A stretch of 64,000 bases of DNA from SAR202 cluster bacterium (GTDB taxonomy: Bacteria; Chloroflexota; Dehalococcoidia; Lucifugimonadales; GCA-2719675): NCBI GenBank assembly GCA_009392295.1, contig VFGW01000006.1:62001-126000 (forward strand), written 5' to 3'. How positions within the stretch are numbered: the first letter of the stretch is position 1; the number at the start of each line of letters is the position of its first letter. The notes under the pieces are model-generated. The model was not told where the DNA came from. It searched no databases and saw nothing but the letters and a program-made list of their open reading frames with translations. Below, in pieces: positions 1 to 8,954 of this stretch. The position numbers were made by a program, and so were the translations under genes.

Positions 1-1117
1 TATAATTTTCAGCCAAAATTCCTGCTAACAAAGTTCCTAAAATACTTAATACATTTGTAAAATTAAATATCCCACCAAAACGTCCCCTAAGTTTATCAGG
101 AACCTCTGAACCTAAAAGAGATCTACCAATTGTAAGTATACTTATTAAGCCGAAATTAAGAAAAAACACACATATCAAGCCAATAGAAAGTGATTGCGCC
201 AAAGAAAAGGAATACATAGAAAAAAATACAAACATTAAATAGAAAAGTAACAAAGTCCCTTTTTTTACATAATTAACTAAAATTGAAAGGCTAAAATCAG
301 AAAAAAACCCACCCACTCCTAAAATTGCGAAAAGTAGTCCATATCCATCTGGCCCTGTTGAAAAGATATCAGCAGTATAAATTGGTAATAATCCATGCAC
401 AGCTGGTACTACTAAAACATTCACACTGGTTCTAAGTAATAAAGCACCTTGAAGTAATCGATTAGTTTTTAAAAAATTAATTAATTCTATAAAATTTTCT
501 TTAAAATTATTCTTAATCAATTTTTCTTGAGGACGTATAGTTTGAATCCTAGAATAAGCCAGCACAGAAATTAAAATCATTATCAACTGTCCTATTAATG
601 TGAAGCCAGGCCCAATTCTTTTTAATAATAATCCAGCAAAATAAGGAATTGAAAAATGTCCTACAAAATATGCAGAACCAGTAATTGCATACGCTGCAAA
701 TATAAGATTTCTTCTTGTTGGTACTAGCAATGGGATCAATGAAAAATCTGATGGACCTCCTAATGATTGAATAAATCCTACTGATAACAAAAAAATAAAT
801 AAATAATATGTATTAAAATTCCCAGAAATCACCAAATACGCAAACAAAAATATGAATATACTTTTAAGTAAAAAAACATTCACAATTACTTTTTGTCTAT
901 TCCATTTATCGGCAGCAAAACCACCAATAGGTGCAGATATCAGCCCAGATAACGCTCCAAATCCCCATGAAAGACTTGTTAAAAATGGTGACTGAGTGTA
1001 TTCATAAGTTAACCAACCTATCACAACAAATTGAAAAAAAGATGATGCTGAAGAGAAAAATCTTCCAAACCAAAGTAATCTAACATTCGAATAATAAAGA
1101 GGAGCTGGAAATATCAT
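1..1117 (-). CDS. MFS transporter, EntS/MFS_3-like (3' end outside window)
   Basis: The gene is not in the ORF track because it runs off the left edge; reading the minus strand from the ATG at 1117 gives 372 uninterrupted codons. The protein starts MIFPAPLYYSNVRLLWFGRF and has about ten hydrophobic segments. The loop after TM2 reads SAPIGGFAADKWNRQKV, which is the major-facilitator signature G-x-x-x-D-R/K-x-x-R/K. The later sequence LLGSEVPDKLRGRFGGIFNFTN fits the MFS_3 (enterobactin-exporter-like) subfamily. It should be an inner-membrane, proton-coupled exporter; the substrate cannot be read from the sequence. Only the last one or two helices are missing. The next gene ends 95 bp away, so it probably has its own promoter. 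Confidence 0.85.
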   Translation of the reverse strand, partial: MIFPAPLYYSNVRLLWFGRFFSSASSFFQFVVIGWLTYEYTQSPFLTSLSWGFGALSGLISAPIGGFAADKWNRQKVIVNVFLLKSIFIFLFAYLVISGNFNTYYLFIFLLSVGFIQSLGGPSDFSLIPLLVPTRRNLIFAAYAITGSAYFVGHFSIPYFAGLLLKRIGPGFTLIGQLIMILISVLAYSRIQTIRPQEKLIKNNFKENFIELINFLKTNRLLQGALLLRTSVNVLVVPAVHGLLPIYTADIFSTGPDGYGLLFAILGVGGFFSDFSLSILVNYVKKGTLLLFYLMFVFFSMYSFSLAQSLSIGLICVFFLNFGLISILTIGRSLLGSEVPDKLRGRFGGIFNFTNVLSILGTLLAGILAENY

Positions 1118-1212
1118 ATTTCAATTCATTAATTTATTTTATAAGCAATCAATATACTTACAAAAAATTAAAAATTCATCCGTTATTTCTCAAATATGCT
1201 TCAAAAGATTAA

Positions 1213-2541
1213 TTATTCTAAATAAGTCGCTGAAAAATTTATATTTAACTCAATCTTATCCTCTACATAAACAACATATATTTTTGGAATTTCTATGTCA
1301 AAATCTCCAAAAGAAAATTCCGTATTAGCTTTCCCTGTAATATTTCCACCTTCTAAAATCGCTTCCACATTCCATTCAGAAGGTCTTAAAACTCCATGAA
1401 TTTCTAAATCGCCAAATATTTTAAACTCCTTCATAACACCTTCTTCAAAAGGCCAATTTAGTCCTTCAACATTTGTTATATTCAATTTTAATTCTGGATA
1501 TTTATTTATTTCCAAAGAATTATTTTTTAAATAATTGTCTCTTAAGCTAGAATCACTTTTAAGTGCAGCTAAATTAACTACAATTTCAGAAGGATATTGT
1601 GGATGAATTTTTCCTGATGAATTGAAAATTATTGTACCTTCCAAATCATTAGTCACGCCTATAGCATATTGTGTAATTGGGTCAGACTTTCCTGGAATCT
1701 TAATCTGTTCTTTAATTTTATAATTTGCAGATGTTAAATATTGATTACAACAAAGAATCATATTAATAGATTCGTTTTTTTTGCTACCAACGATTTCTAC
1801 AGTTTGATTCAACCTTAACCAATCAGAATATTTACCATACCCTGATAAATATGAAACACACAGATGAATAAAACCTTGTTCATTAGGGAAAGAATCTTGA
1901 GGAACACTTACAGAGTTTTGCATAGAGTCTATAATTTTATACCATGATTTTGGAGAATCACAAAAATCATTAATTGATTCTGGTTTTTCATTATTTTTAG
2001 TATGAATAAATTTATATTTAAACCTAACATCTTGATTAATTGGTGCAGGAAGCAATACCGCAACAAATGACGCAAAACTTTTCGATAAACTTCCAGAAAC
2101 TAACTTATATGACCCAGAAGTGGCAGACTGTACTGTTGTAGCTGGTGTAGAAATTTTAACAGGTATATTAGTGGGAATTACATTTGATGTAGAAATCTGT
2201 TGTTTTTTGTTACAAAACATTTTTGTACATCCTAAATTACCATTTTGACAAAAACAATTGTTGCAAAAATTGTCTCCTGTATCTTTTCCTCTCCAACCAT
2301 TTCTAACTATCTCACCTCCAGATAATTCACAATCTTGTTCCGATTCAGAAATATCAGTTGATTTAGTAGAATTCATAGATTGTTCCAATTTAATTTCAGA
2401 AGATTTATGAGATTTTTGAGAATCTAAAATAGGTGAAGCTTCAGAAGAATTACAAGAAAAAATAGCTAAATTCAAAGCTAAATACAAAAATGTAAAAAAG
2501 AATTTTTTTCTCAGGCTTATATCTAAATTTAGCTGCTTCAT
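1213..2541 (-). CDS. Lipoprotein with pacifastin-like Cys-rich module and C-terminal YceI domain
   Basis: The N-terminus is a lipoprotein signal: basic residues, a hydrophobic stretch and a lipobox-like LAIFSC with Cys30. A Ser/Thr-rich linker leads to a cysteine module at residues 71-110 (C-x21-C-N-x-C-x-C-x6-C-T-x3-C), which matches the pacifastin/VWC-like spacing except for the first interval. The middle (about 140-245) is unassigned and beta-rich. Residues about 270-440 look like a YceI-type lipocalin-like domain: LEINKYPELKLNITNVEG, FGDLEIHGVLRPSEWNVEA and FSFGDFDIEIPKIYVV follow the family pattern. YceI folds bind isoprenoids or other amphiphiles, so an extracytoplasmic lipid-binding role is likely. 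It starts 6 bp after the threonine dehydratase stop and is probably cotranscribed with it. The two-domain assignment is fairly sure; the function is not. Confidence 0.72.
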   Translation of the reverse strand: MKQLNLDISLRKKFFFTFLYLALNLAIFSCNSSEASPILDSQKSHKSSEIKLEQSMNSTKSTDISESEQDCELSGGEIVRNGWRGKDTGDNFCNNCFCQNGNLGCTKMFCNKKQQISTSNVIPTNIPVKISTPATTVQSATSGSYKLVSGSLSKSFASFVAVLLPAPINQDVRFKYKFIHTKNNEKPESINDFCDSPKSWYKIIDSMQNSVSVPQDSFPNEQGFIHLCVSYLSGYGKYSDWLRLNQTVEIVGSKKNESINMILCCNQYLTSANYKIKEQIKIPGKSDPITQYAIGVTNDLEGTIIFNSSGKIHPQYPSEIVVNLAALKSDSSLRDNYLKNNSLEINKYPELKLNITNVEGLNWPFEEGVMKEFKIFGDLEIHGVLRPSEWNVEAILEGGNITGKANTEFSFGDFDIEIPKIYVVYVEDKIELNINFSATYLE

Positions 2542-2547
2542 ATACGA

Positions 2548-3504
2548 CTAATCCAATACATCTTTTAATTGAGACAAAGAAAGATTCCCTCCACTAGCAA
2601 TGAGAGCTACTTTTTTTCCTTTTAATTGATCTTTGATCTGTAATGCAGCTGCTAAAGAAGCTGCACCCGCATGTTCAACTATACTATGAGTTTTTTCAGC
2701 AAATATAGCTACAGCTTCAAGCAATTTTTGATCAGAAACCAATATGAAATCATCCAACATTTCTTGAAGAATTTGTTGTGTAAATTCATATCCCATTGAA
2801 GTAGCTAAACCTTCAGCTAATGATTTGTTATCTTTTTCTATAATTTTTCCATTTTTCCAAGAAAAATATGCTCCAGGTGAACTATGTGATTGCACACCAA
2901 TAACTTTAATTCTAGGATTAATTGCATTCGAAACAATACAAGCTCCACATGCTCCACTTCCTCCACCTATAGGGACAATAATGACATCTATATCTGGTTG
3001 ATCTTCTAATAGTTCTAAAGTATATGTTCCAGTCCCTTCAACTAACCTAGGTTCATTTGCTGAGTGTATATAATAATAACCTTCTTCAATTGATAATTTT
3101 TCAGCAAATTGCCTTGCCTCATCAAAACCTTCACCATGTTCAATGATTTTAGCTCCCAAATTTTTGATAGATGCTACTTTAGTTGATGTTGTATTTTCAG
3201 GAACTACTATTACAACATTAACACCAAATATTCGACCTCCATAAGAAACTCCTTGCCCAAAATTTCCGGTCGATGATGCTATAACTCCGCTACTTTTTTC
3301 TTCAAAAGTTAATTGGGAAATAGTGTTTAATGCGCCTCTAACTTTAAAAGAGCCTAAATGTTGATAATTTTCATGTTTTATAAAAACATTAGCATCTAAA
3401 ATTTCATCAATTGAGTAATAATTTAAAAGAGGTGTTCGAATTATATGAGGCATTATCCTTTTTCTAGCATTTAACACATTTTGCAACGTTGGTCTTTTTA
3501 TCAA
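2548..3504 (-). CDS. Threonine/serine dehydratase (PLP fold type II)
   Basis: This 318-residue protein has the tryptophan-synthase-beta fold signatures: the PLP-lysine motif NYQHLGSFKVRGALN with Lys54, an ASSTGNFGQGVSYGG substrate loop and the phosphate-binding PIGGGSGACG. It should deaminate L-threonine to 2-oxobutanoate or serine to pyruvate. The length matches catabolic or racemase-type enzymes lacking the C-terminal ACT domain, so it is not the allosteric biosynthetic IlvA. Serine racemase activity cannot be excluded. The start is TTG, chosen because AGGAG lies 6 nt upstream. A paralogue lies at 39755-40714. It is divergent from glnII, with about 155 bp of shared upstream DNA. Confidence 0.88.
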   Translation of the reverse strand: MIKRPTLQNVLNARKRIMPHIIRTPLLNYYSIDEILDANVFIKHENYQHLGSFKVRGALNTISQLTFEEKSSGVIASSTGNFGQGVSYGGRIFGVNVVIVVPENTTSTKVASIKNLGAKIIEHGEGFDEARQFAEKLSIEEGYYYIHSANEPRLVEGTGTYTLELLEDQPDIDVIIVPIGGGSGACGACIVSNAINPRIKVIGVQSHSSPGAYFSWKNGKIIEKDNKSLAEGLATSMGYEFTQQILQEMLDDFILVSDQKLLEAVAIFAEKTHSIVEHAGAASLAAALQIKDQLKGKKVALIASGGNLSLSQLKDVLD

Positions 3505-3581
3505 TTTATTCTCCTATAATTCAAACATATCTATTAAAAATGAAATCTTCTAAAACTAATGAGTTTTATTATAACTTCTTA

Positions 3582-3610
3582 ATGACAAAACTTGAATAAA
3601 ATTATACAAT
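3582..3610 (+). promoter_or_regulatory. Sigma-70-type promoter of glnII
   Basis: A -35 box ATGACA (3582-3587) and a -10 box TACAAT (3605-3610) are separated by exactly 17 nt, each one mismatch from consensus. The transcript would begin near 3617, leaving a leader of about 43 nt before the ATG at 3660. No NtrC-type or sigma-54 motif was seen. Confidence 0.6.
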
Positions 3611-3659
3611 CCTCACAAAATTGTGTGTCGTAATTTCACCAAATTTACAGGAGATTAAT

Positions 3660-4664
3660 ATGAGCGTGTACAGAGCAGAATATATTTGGATTGATGGTTC
3701 ATTACCAACCAATAAACTTCGTTCCAAAACAAAAGTAATTAAATCTGGTGAAGAACCTTCAATTTGGGGGTTTGACGGCTCTAGTACTAATCAAGCACCT
3801 GGAGATGAGTCTGACTGTGTTTTAAAACCAGTATTCACATGCCCTGATCCTCTTAGAGGCCCTGAAGATATTTTGGTAATGAATGAAGTTCTAACAACTG
3901 ATATGAAGCCCCATCCTTCTAATACAAGGGCTAAATGTGCAAGAGTAGAGAAAAAATACTCCGAATTTGACATGTGGTTTGGTATCGAACAAGAATACAC
4001 TCTTTTTAATGGAGTTCAGCCTCTTGGATGGCCATCAAATGGTTTTCCTGCACCACAAGGAGGATACTATTGTGGTGTTGGATCTGACGAAGTTTTTGGA
4101 AGAGAACTAATAGAAGATCATCTTGAGGCTTGCCTCGAAGCAGGGTTAGAAATTTCAGGTATAAATGCTGAAGTAATGCCAGCTCAATGGGAATTTCAAG
4201 TAGGACCAGCCGGACCAACAGCAGTGTCTGATCAACTATGGATTGCAAGATGGTTATTATATCGTATTGGAGAAGAACACGGAATCACTGCAACATTAGC
4301 TCCAAAACCTGTTAAGGGTGACTGGAATGGTGCTGGTGCACACACAAACTTCTCTACAAAACATATGCGTGAAAGTTATCAACCGTGTATTGACGCTGCT
4401 GAAGCCTTAGCTCCAAAACATAAATTACATATTGAGAACTATGGATCTGATATTCGTGATAGACTTACAGGCCAGCACGAAACAGCATCAGCTGATAGTT
4501 ATTCATATGGTGTTTCAGATAGAGGAGCTTCCGTACGAATTCCATGGCAAGTAGCAAGAGATCAAAAAGGTTATATTGAAGACCGACGACCTAACGCTAA
4601 TATGGATCCATATGTTGTGACTAGACTAATTACTGATACAGTTTGTGGTGCAGCTAAAAAATAA
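3660..4664 (+). CDS. glnII: Glutamine synthetase type II (eukaryote-like GlnII)
   Basis: The enzyme makes glutamine from glutamate, ammonia and ATP. At 334 residues it has type II length, not the ~450 of GlnA type I. It carries the type II signatures WGFDGSST near the N-terminus, GIEQEYTLF (metal-binding Glu), NAEVMPAQWEFQVGP and GASVRIP. The ORF track begins at 3621, but AGGAG sits just before the ATG at 3660 and the family N-terminus (AEYIWIDG) starts there. No adenylylation loop is expected in this type, so control is probably transcriptional. A 9-bp inverted repeat follows the stop. A pseudo-receiver gene lies 66 bp downstream. Confidence 0.95.
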   Translation: MSVYRAEYIWIDGSLPTNKLRSKTKVIKSGEEPSIWGFDGSSTNQAPGDESDCVLKPVFTCPDPLRGPEDILVMNEVLTTDMKPHPSNTRAKCARVEKKYSEFDMWFGIEQEYTLFNGVQPLGWPSNGFPAPQGGYYCGVGSDEVFGRELIEDHLEACLEAGLEISGINAEVMPAQWEFQVGPAGPTAVSDQLWIARWLLYRIGEEHGITATLAPKPVKGDWNGAGAHTNFSTKHMRESYQPCIDAAEALAPKHKLHIENYGSDIRDRLTGQHETASADSYSYGVSDRGASVRIPWQVARDQKGYIEDRRPNANMDPYVVTRLITDTVCGAAKK

Positions 4665-4670
4665 CAAATC

Positions 4671-4705
4671 AATTGATCATATTTTCTAATTACTTTTGAT
4701 CAATT
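4671..4705 (+). terminator. Inverted repeat after glnII, possible weak terminator
   Basis: AATTGATCA (4671-4679) and its exact complement TGATCAATT (4697-4705) are separated by 17 nt, 6 nt after the glnII stop. The stem is AT-rich and is not followed by a clean T-run, so termination is only a possibility. The TGATCA cores are themselves palindromic and could equally be protein-binding half-sites. Confidence 0.3.
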
Positions 4706-4730
4706 ATTTAAATAGTTTGGTGAAAATAAA

Positions 4731-5093
4731 ATGCAAGATGCTATATTACTAATTAGTAGTAATTTATTCTTTTTTCCTAGAATAAAAGCTGCTGCAAATA
4801 AATGTAATTTATCTACAAAAATGATTACAAATCCCGTCGATTTAGATAACGCCAAAAAAAATCACAATGTCCAATTTATTTTAATTGATTTAGAATTTGA
4901 AATTTGGGACGATATATTAAATTCCATTAAAAGTAAAGATATCCCATATAAATCAATTATAGCCTTCGGACCTCATAGCGATACTGATTCATTTGAAAAA
5001 GCTAAAAATTTAGGCTGTACTTCAGTTCTACCAAAAGGAACATTCTCAAACAAATTAAACGATCTTTTTAACGAATCCTCATTAAATGTTTGA
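4731..5093 (+). CDS. Receiver-like (CheY-fold) small protein, probably a pseudo-receiver
   Basis: The 120 residues have the alternating hydrophobic strand pattern of a response-regulator receiver domain: AILLISSN (strand 1), VQFILIDLEF (strand 3, with an Asp at the phosphoacceptor position), SIIAFGPHSD (strand 4) and TSVLPKGTF (strand 5 with the conserved Lys). The acidic pair that normally follows strand 1 is replaced by SSN, so magnesium binding and normal phosphorylation are doubtful. There is no output domain and no histidine kinase nearby. The reading frame overlaps the start of the D-aminoacylase gene by 8 nt, indicating translational coupling. The fold is inferred by eye. Confidence 0.6.
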   Translation: MQDAILLISSNLFFFPRIKAAANKCNLSTKMITNPVDLDNAKKNHNVQFILIDLEFEIWDDILNSIKSKDIPYKSIIAFGPHSDTDSFEKAKNLGCTSVLPKGTFSNKLNDLFNESSLNV

Positions 5094-6693
5094 CACCATC
5101 ATTTTAAATGGAATTATAATTGATGGCACAAAAAAAAGTAGATATCATTCTGACATAGGTATCTATAATGGAAATATTAAAGCAATCGGAAACTTAAATA
5201 ATTCTGAAGCGAAAAATTTCATAAATGCTGAAAATCTAATTGTTTCCCCTGGTTTTATAGATATTCACAGCCATTCTGATTTAAGTCTATTGGTTGACCC
5301 AGGTGGAGAAAGTAAAGTTCACCAAGGTGTTACAACAGAAGTTACAGGCAACTGTAGTCTTTCTCCATTCCCAACCGGTAAAGCTTCTCCTGAAATTTTA
5401 CAAAAATCTATAGTTGGACAAATATTAGACTCTGATATAAATTGGAAATGGAAGACTTTAGATGATTGGGCACAAAATTTAGAATCTAACGGATTAAGTA
5501 TTAATATTGCCCCTCAGGTTGGTCAAGCTGCATTACAAATTGCTACTGGAGCAACTAAAAATCAACCAGCTACTAAAAAACAAATTGAAGAAATGAAATT
5601 TTTATTAATAGAAACTATTGAACAAGGTGCGTTCTCACTTTCTACAGGACTTTCATTAGCACCATCCATATATTCTTCAACAAATGAGATTATTGAATTA
5701 TGCAAATCTATTTCTCAATTTCCTGATATTTTTTATGCAACACATGCAAGAGAAGCACCTGGGAATCAATTTAAAATGATTGAAGAAGCCATTCAAATAG
5801 GACAACAAGCAAATATACCCGTTCAATTTTCTCATATAGCTATAATTGATCACAGATTTTATGGGTCAGGTCCAAAAATGATTCGATTATTTGAAAAAGC
5901 ATTTTCTGGAGGGCTCGATATTTCATATGACATTTATCCATACACTGCTGCTGGAGCTGGCTTAAATCAAGCAGTTCCAACATGGGCTCAATCTGGTACT
6001 ATAAATGAATACTTAAAAAGAATTAAAAACTCTAAAAATAGGGAGAAAATTAAATCTGAAATCACAAATGGAATAGGTGGACTCAAACAAAAATGGAGTA
6101 ATTGGATTATTTCAGATATAAAAAATACAAATAATAAAAATATATTAGGTCTTTCAATCGAAGAAATCTCTCATCAAAGAAACATTTCTCCTGCAGAAAC
6201 AATTCTTCAAATTATTGAAGAAGAAAGAGGTGCAGTACCCACAACAGTACATAATAGATTGGAATCTGATGTTAAATATTTTCTGTCACATGAACTAGCT
6301 ATGATAGGATCTGATGGAAATGCAATTTCTCCAAATGGATTTTATAAAAATTCAATTCCTCATCCTAGATTTTATGGAACATTTCCAAGAATACTGGGTA
6401 GATATACTAAAGGAAACAAGAAAATATTATCTTTAGAAAATGCAATCTATAAAATGTCTGGATTTCCAGCAAAGCGCCTAAAAATGAAAAAAAGAGGGAC
6501 TATAAAAATCAACAACATAGCTGATTTAGTTATATTTAATCCAGAAACAATAATAGATCAAGCAACTTTTGAAAATCCCCATCAATATTCAATCGGAATT
6601 CATCATGTGTTAGTGAATGGAATTTCAGTAATAAAAAATGGAAAACATACTAATGCAATTCCAGGTAAAGTTCTTAGAAGAGGAAAAACTTAA
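5086..6693 (+). CDS. N-acyl-D-amino-acid deacylase family amidohydrolase
   Basis: This 535-residue amidohydrolase has the D-aminoacylase layout: an N-terminal beta-sandwich piece, then SPGFIDIHSHSDL with metal ligands His61 and His63, VTGNCSLSP with the bridging Cys90, YATHAREAPG and VQFSHIAI with further metal His residues, and AMIGSDGNA with the catalytic Asp. The C-terminal strands (INNIADLVIFNPE) complete the amidohydrolase sandwich. It is expected to hydrolyse N-acyl-D-amino acids or related dipeptides in the cytoplasm; relatives act on D-glutamate or dihydropyrimidine-like substrates. It is translationally coupled to the upstream pseudo-receiver gene. Family assignment is secure, substrate is not. 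Confidence 0.88.
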   Translation: MFDTIILNGIIIDGTKKSRYHSDIGIYNGNIKAIGNLNNSEAKNFINAENLIVSPGFIDIHSHSDLSLLVDPGGESKVHQGVTTEVTGNCSLSPFPTGKASPEILQKSIVGQILDSDINWKWKTLDDWAQNLESNGLSINIAPQVGQAALQIATGATKNQPATKKQIEEMKFLLIETIEQGAFSLSTGLSLAPSIYSSTNEIIELCKSISQFPDIFYATHAREAPGNQFKMIEEAIQIGQQANIPVQFSHIAIIDHRFYGSGPKMIRLFEKAFSGGLDISYDIYPYTAAGAGLNQAVPTWAQSGTINEYLKRIKNSKNREKIKSEITNGIGGLKQKWSNWIISDIKNTNNKNILGLSIEEISHQRNISPAETILQIIEEERGAVPTTVHNRLESDVKYFLSHELAMIGSDGNAISPNGFYKNSIPHPRFYGTFPRILGRYTKGNKKILSLENAIYKMSGFPAKRLKMKKRGTIKINNIADLVIFNPETIIDQATFENPHQYSIGIHHVLVNGISVIKNGKHTNAIPGKVLRRGKT

Positions 6694-6749
6694 TTAGATA
6701 TTCTTAAAAAAATTTGGCAATACACGCATATAATTAATCTTTCATTTTA

Positions 6750-6824
6750 TGGAGCGGGAGACGGGATTCGAACCCGCGACACCCTGCTTGGAAGGCAGGA
6801 ACTCTTCCGCTGAGTTACTCCCGC
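6750..6824 (-). tRNA. tRNA-Gly (anticodon TCC)
   Basis: The minus strand folds as a complete cloverleaf: acceptor GCGGGAG/CTCCCGC, D-arm ACTC/GAGT, anticodon stem CCTGC/GCAGG with loop CTTCCAA (anticodon TCC), and a T-arm with TTCGAAT. The CCA end is encoded (6750-6752). It is 75 nt long including CCA. No partial copy that would mark an integrated element was seen next to it. Confidence 0.97.
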
Positions 6825-6866
6825 GTAGGTAAATATTGTACCTCACTTTTAAATTCAACACAAAAA

Positions 6867-8081
6867 TTAAATTGTAAAAGAACTGTGAACTATTTTAACT
6901 ATATGATTAGCTATAGCCATACTAGACGTTGCTGCTGGAGAAGGTGCATTCAGAACATGTATTGAATTTTTTGTTTGAATTAAATGAAAATCTTGTAAAA
7001 TTTGCCCCTTGTTATCAACAGCTTGAGCTCTAACTCCTACACGTCTATTAATTAAATCTTTTGAAGAGATTTCCGGAACCAATTTTTTAAGAGAGTTAAC
7101 AAATATGGGTTTAATTAAAGATCTAATCTGTTCAGAAGTCGCAGTACGAATATTTTTTGCTGCCATTTTCCAAAACCCTAAGAATTTAACTATTTCAAAA
7201 GTATCTTTTAAATTTATAGAAAAAGAACCATATCCTTCTCTAGAAAAAGATAAAACTGCATTAGGTCCAGCTTCAACTGAACCATCGATACGTTTTGTAA
7301 AATGAACACCTAAAAATGGAAATCTTGGATCTGGAACAGGATAAATCAAACCTTTCACAAGCGACCTCGCATCTTTTGCCAATTCAAAATATTCACCACG
7401 AAACGGAATGATTTTAGTACCATAATCTAATCCCATCATTTTTGCTATCCTGTCAGAATTCAAACCACCACAATTAACTATGTTTTTTGTTTGAAAAGTA
7501 TCTTTTGAAGTTTGAACATGTAAAGTTTTTGTATCTACAGAAGTTATTGAATGAATCTCTGAATTCTTAATTATTGAAACACCCAATTCAATACAATCAT
7601 TAGCAAAATGTTCTGAAACCACTTTGAAGTCTACTATGGCAGTTGTTGGACAATAAATACCCATAGAACCTGTAGCATTAGGTTCAAATTTTTTTATCTG
7701 ATTCCCATCTAATATTTGTAATCCTTTGATCCCATTATTTTTACCTCTTTCCATTAAGCTTTTTAGAGATTTTTCTTCAAAAGAATTAGTAGCAACAATC
7801 AATTTTCCACTAGGATGAATTTCAATGTTTTTTAATGAACAATAATCTTTCAACAATCTTGAGCCAGATAAACAAAATTTTGCTTTCTGTGAACCTGGCT
7901 TATAATAAATCCCAGAATGAATCACTCCACTATTATGACCAGTTTGATGAAAGGCAATTTCTTTTTCTTTTTCCAAAACTCCAATTTGATATTTTGGATA
8001 TGCAATTTTCAACGCTCTAGCGGTAGCTAATCCTACTATTCCTGCACCAATAATTAAAATATCAAATTTTTCAGAAACCAT
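6867..8081 (-). CDS. lhgO: L-2-hydroxyglutarate oxidase
   Basis: This FAD-dependent oxidoreductase of the DAO family oxidises L-2-hydroxyglutarate to 2-oxoglutarate, feeding electrons to the quinone pool. The Rossmann motif FDILIIGAGIVGLATARALK is at the N-terminus, followed by HQTGHNSGVIHSGIYY and PGSQKAKFC, which are hallmarks of LhgO/L2HGDH. GVHFTKRIDGSVEAGPNAVL and RAQAVDNKG come later. The track starts at 8108. I prefer the ATG at 8081 because GGAG lies 6 nt before it and the flavin motif follows within ten residues, giving 404 aa. An extended -10 (TGATAGAAT) lies just upstream of 8108 and may drive it. Confidence 0.9.
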   Translation of the reverse strand: MVSEKFDILIIGAGIVGLATARALKIAYPKYQIGVLEKEKEIAFHQTGHNSGVIHSGIYYKPGSQKAKFCLSGSRLLKDYCSLKNIEIHPSGKLIVATNSFEEKSLKSLMERGKNNGIKGLQILDGNQIKKFEPNATGSMGIYCPTTAIVDFKVVSEHFANDCIELGVSIIKNSEIHSITSVDTKTLHVQTSKDTFQTKNIVNCGGLNSDRIAKMMGLDYGTKIIPFRGEYFELAKDARSLVKGLIYPVPDPRFPFLGVHFTKRIDGSVEAGPNAVLSFSREGYGSFSINLKDTFEIVKFLGFWKMAAKNIRTATSEQIRSLIKPIFVNSLKKLVPEISSKDLINRRVGVRAQAVDNKGQILQDFHLIQTKNSIHVLNAPSPAATSSMAIANHIVKIVHSSFTI

Positions 8082-8205
8082 TGAACACTCCATAACAACA
8101 AATTCCATACTGAAATTCTATCACTTACAGAATTAAAATTTTACTTAAATTAATTTCATGATATTCTATACAAAATTTTTAATGCAAAATATAGGAATAA
8201 AATTA

Positions 8206-8928
8206 ATGACAAAATTATTATGCCATGAAGATAGCTACATAAAATCTTTTTGTTCAAAAATTATAAATATTAACAATAAAGGATTAGTTCTTGACGAAAC
8301 AGCATTTTATCCAGGTGGTGGAGGCCAACCGTTTGACACAGGTGAAATCAAATATAAATCTGAAATTTTTGAAGTTAAAAAAATTTCCAAAATAAATGGT
8401 GAAATTACTCACGAAATACAAAATTTCAAGCCAGAAAAAGTTCAGATAGGTGAAATCATTACGGGTGAGCTTGACTGGAACAGACGATATCAATTGATGA
8501 GAACGCACACTGCTTTGCACATTATGTGTGGAATAGTTTGGCGAGATTATAATGCACATGTTACAGGAGGTGATATGAAACCTCTAAAGGCAAGAATGGA
8601 TTTCGAACTCGAAAAAATGTCATCTACTTTTGCACATGAAATTGAAGAAAAAGTAAATTTAGAAATCCAGTCCAAAAAAAATATTACTATAGATTTTATT
8701 CATAGAGAAGAAGCTCTGAAAATCCCTGATTTAATTAGAACAAAAATAAATCTTATCCCTGAGTCTATAAATATTATCAGAACAGTAAATATTGAAAGCT
8801 TAGATTTACAAGCTGATGGTGGTACACATGTAAATAACACAAAAGAAGTAGGCGCAATACGAGTCACAGGGCATGAAAGTAAAGGGAAAATCAACAAACG
8901 AATTCGTATCGAAATACTAAACATATAA
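8206..8928 (+). CDS. alaX: AlaX-type alanyl-tRNA editing protein (trans-editing deacylase)
   Basis: Freestanding homologues of the AlaRS editing domain remove serine or glycine from mischarged tRNA-Ala. The protein shows the small beta-barrel start (DETAFYPGGGGQPFDTG), the zinc motif RTHTALHIM (H-x3-H) and the second zinc half QADGGTHVNNTKEVG. In most family members the latter reads CGGTHV, so one expected zinc-ligand Cys is replaced by Asp here. The length is that of the medium AlaX-M form. I moved the start from 8158 to 8206 because AGGA precedes that ATG and the family N-terminus begins there, giving 240 aa. Confidence 0.85.
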   Translation: MTKLLCHEDSYIKSFCSKIININNKGLVLDETAFYPGGGGQPFDTGEIKYKSEIFEVKKISKINGEITHEIQNFKPEKVQIGEIITGELDWNRRYQLMRTHTALHIMCGIVWRDYNAHVTGGDMKPLKARMDFELEKMSSTFAHEIEEKVNLEIQSKKNITIDFIHREEALKIPDLIRTKINLIPESINIIRTVNIESLDLQADGGTHVNNTKEVGAIRVTGHESKGKINKRIRIEILNI

Positions 8929-8954
8929 CTTTTAAATCAATTAATTGCTCTAAT

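Noticed and set aside
3791-4248. Antisense ORFs of 69 and 80 aa within glnII
   Set aside because: They are shadows of the conserved glutamine synthetase frame, low in family-like sequence and without promoters or ribosome sites.
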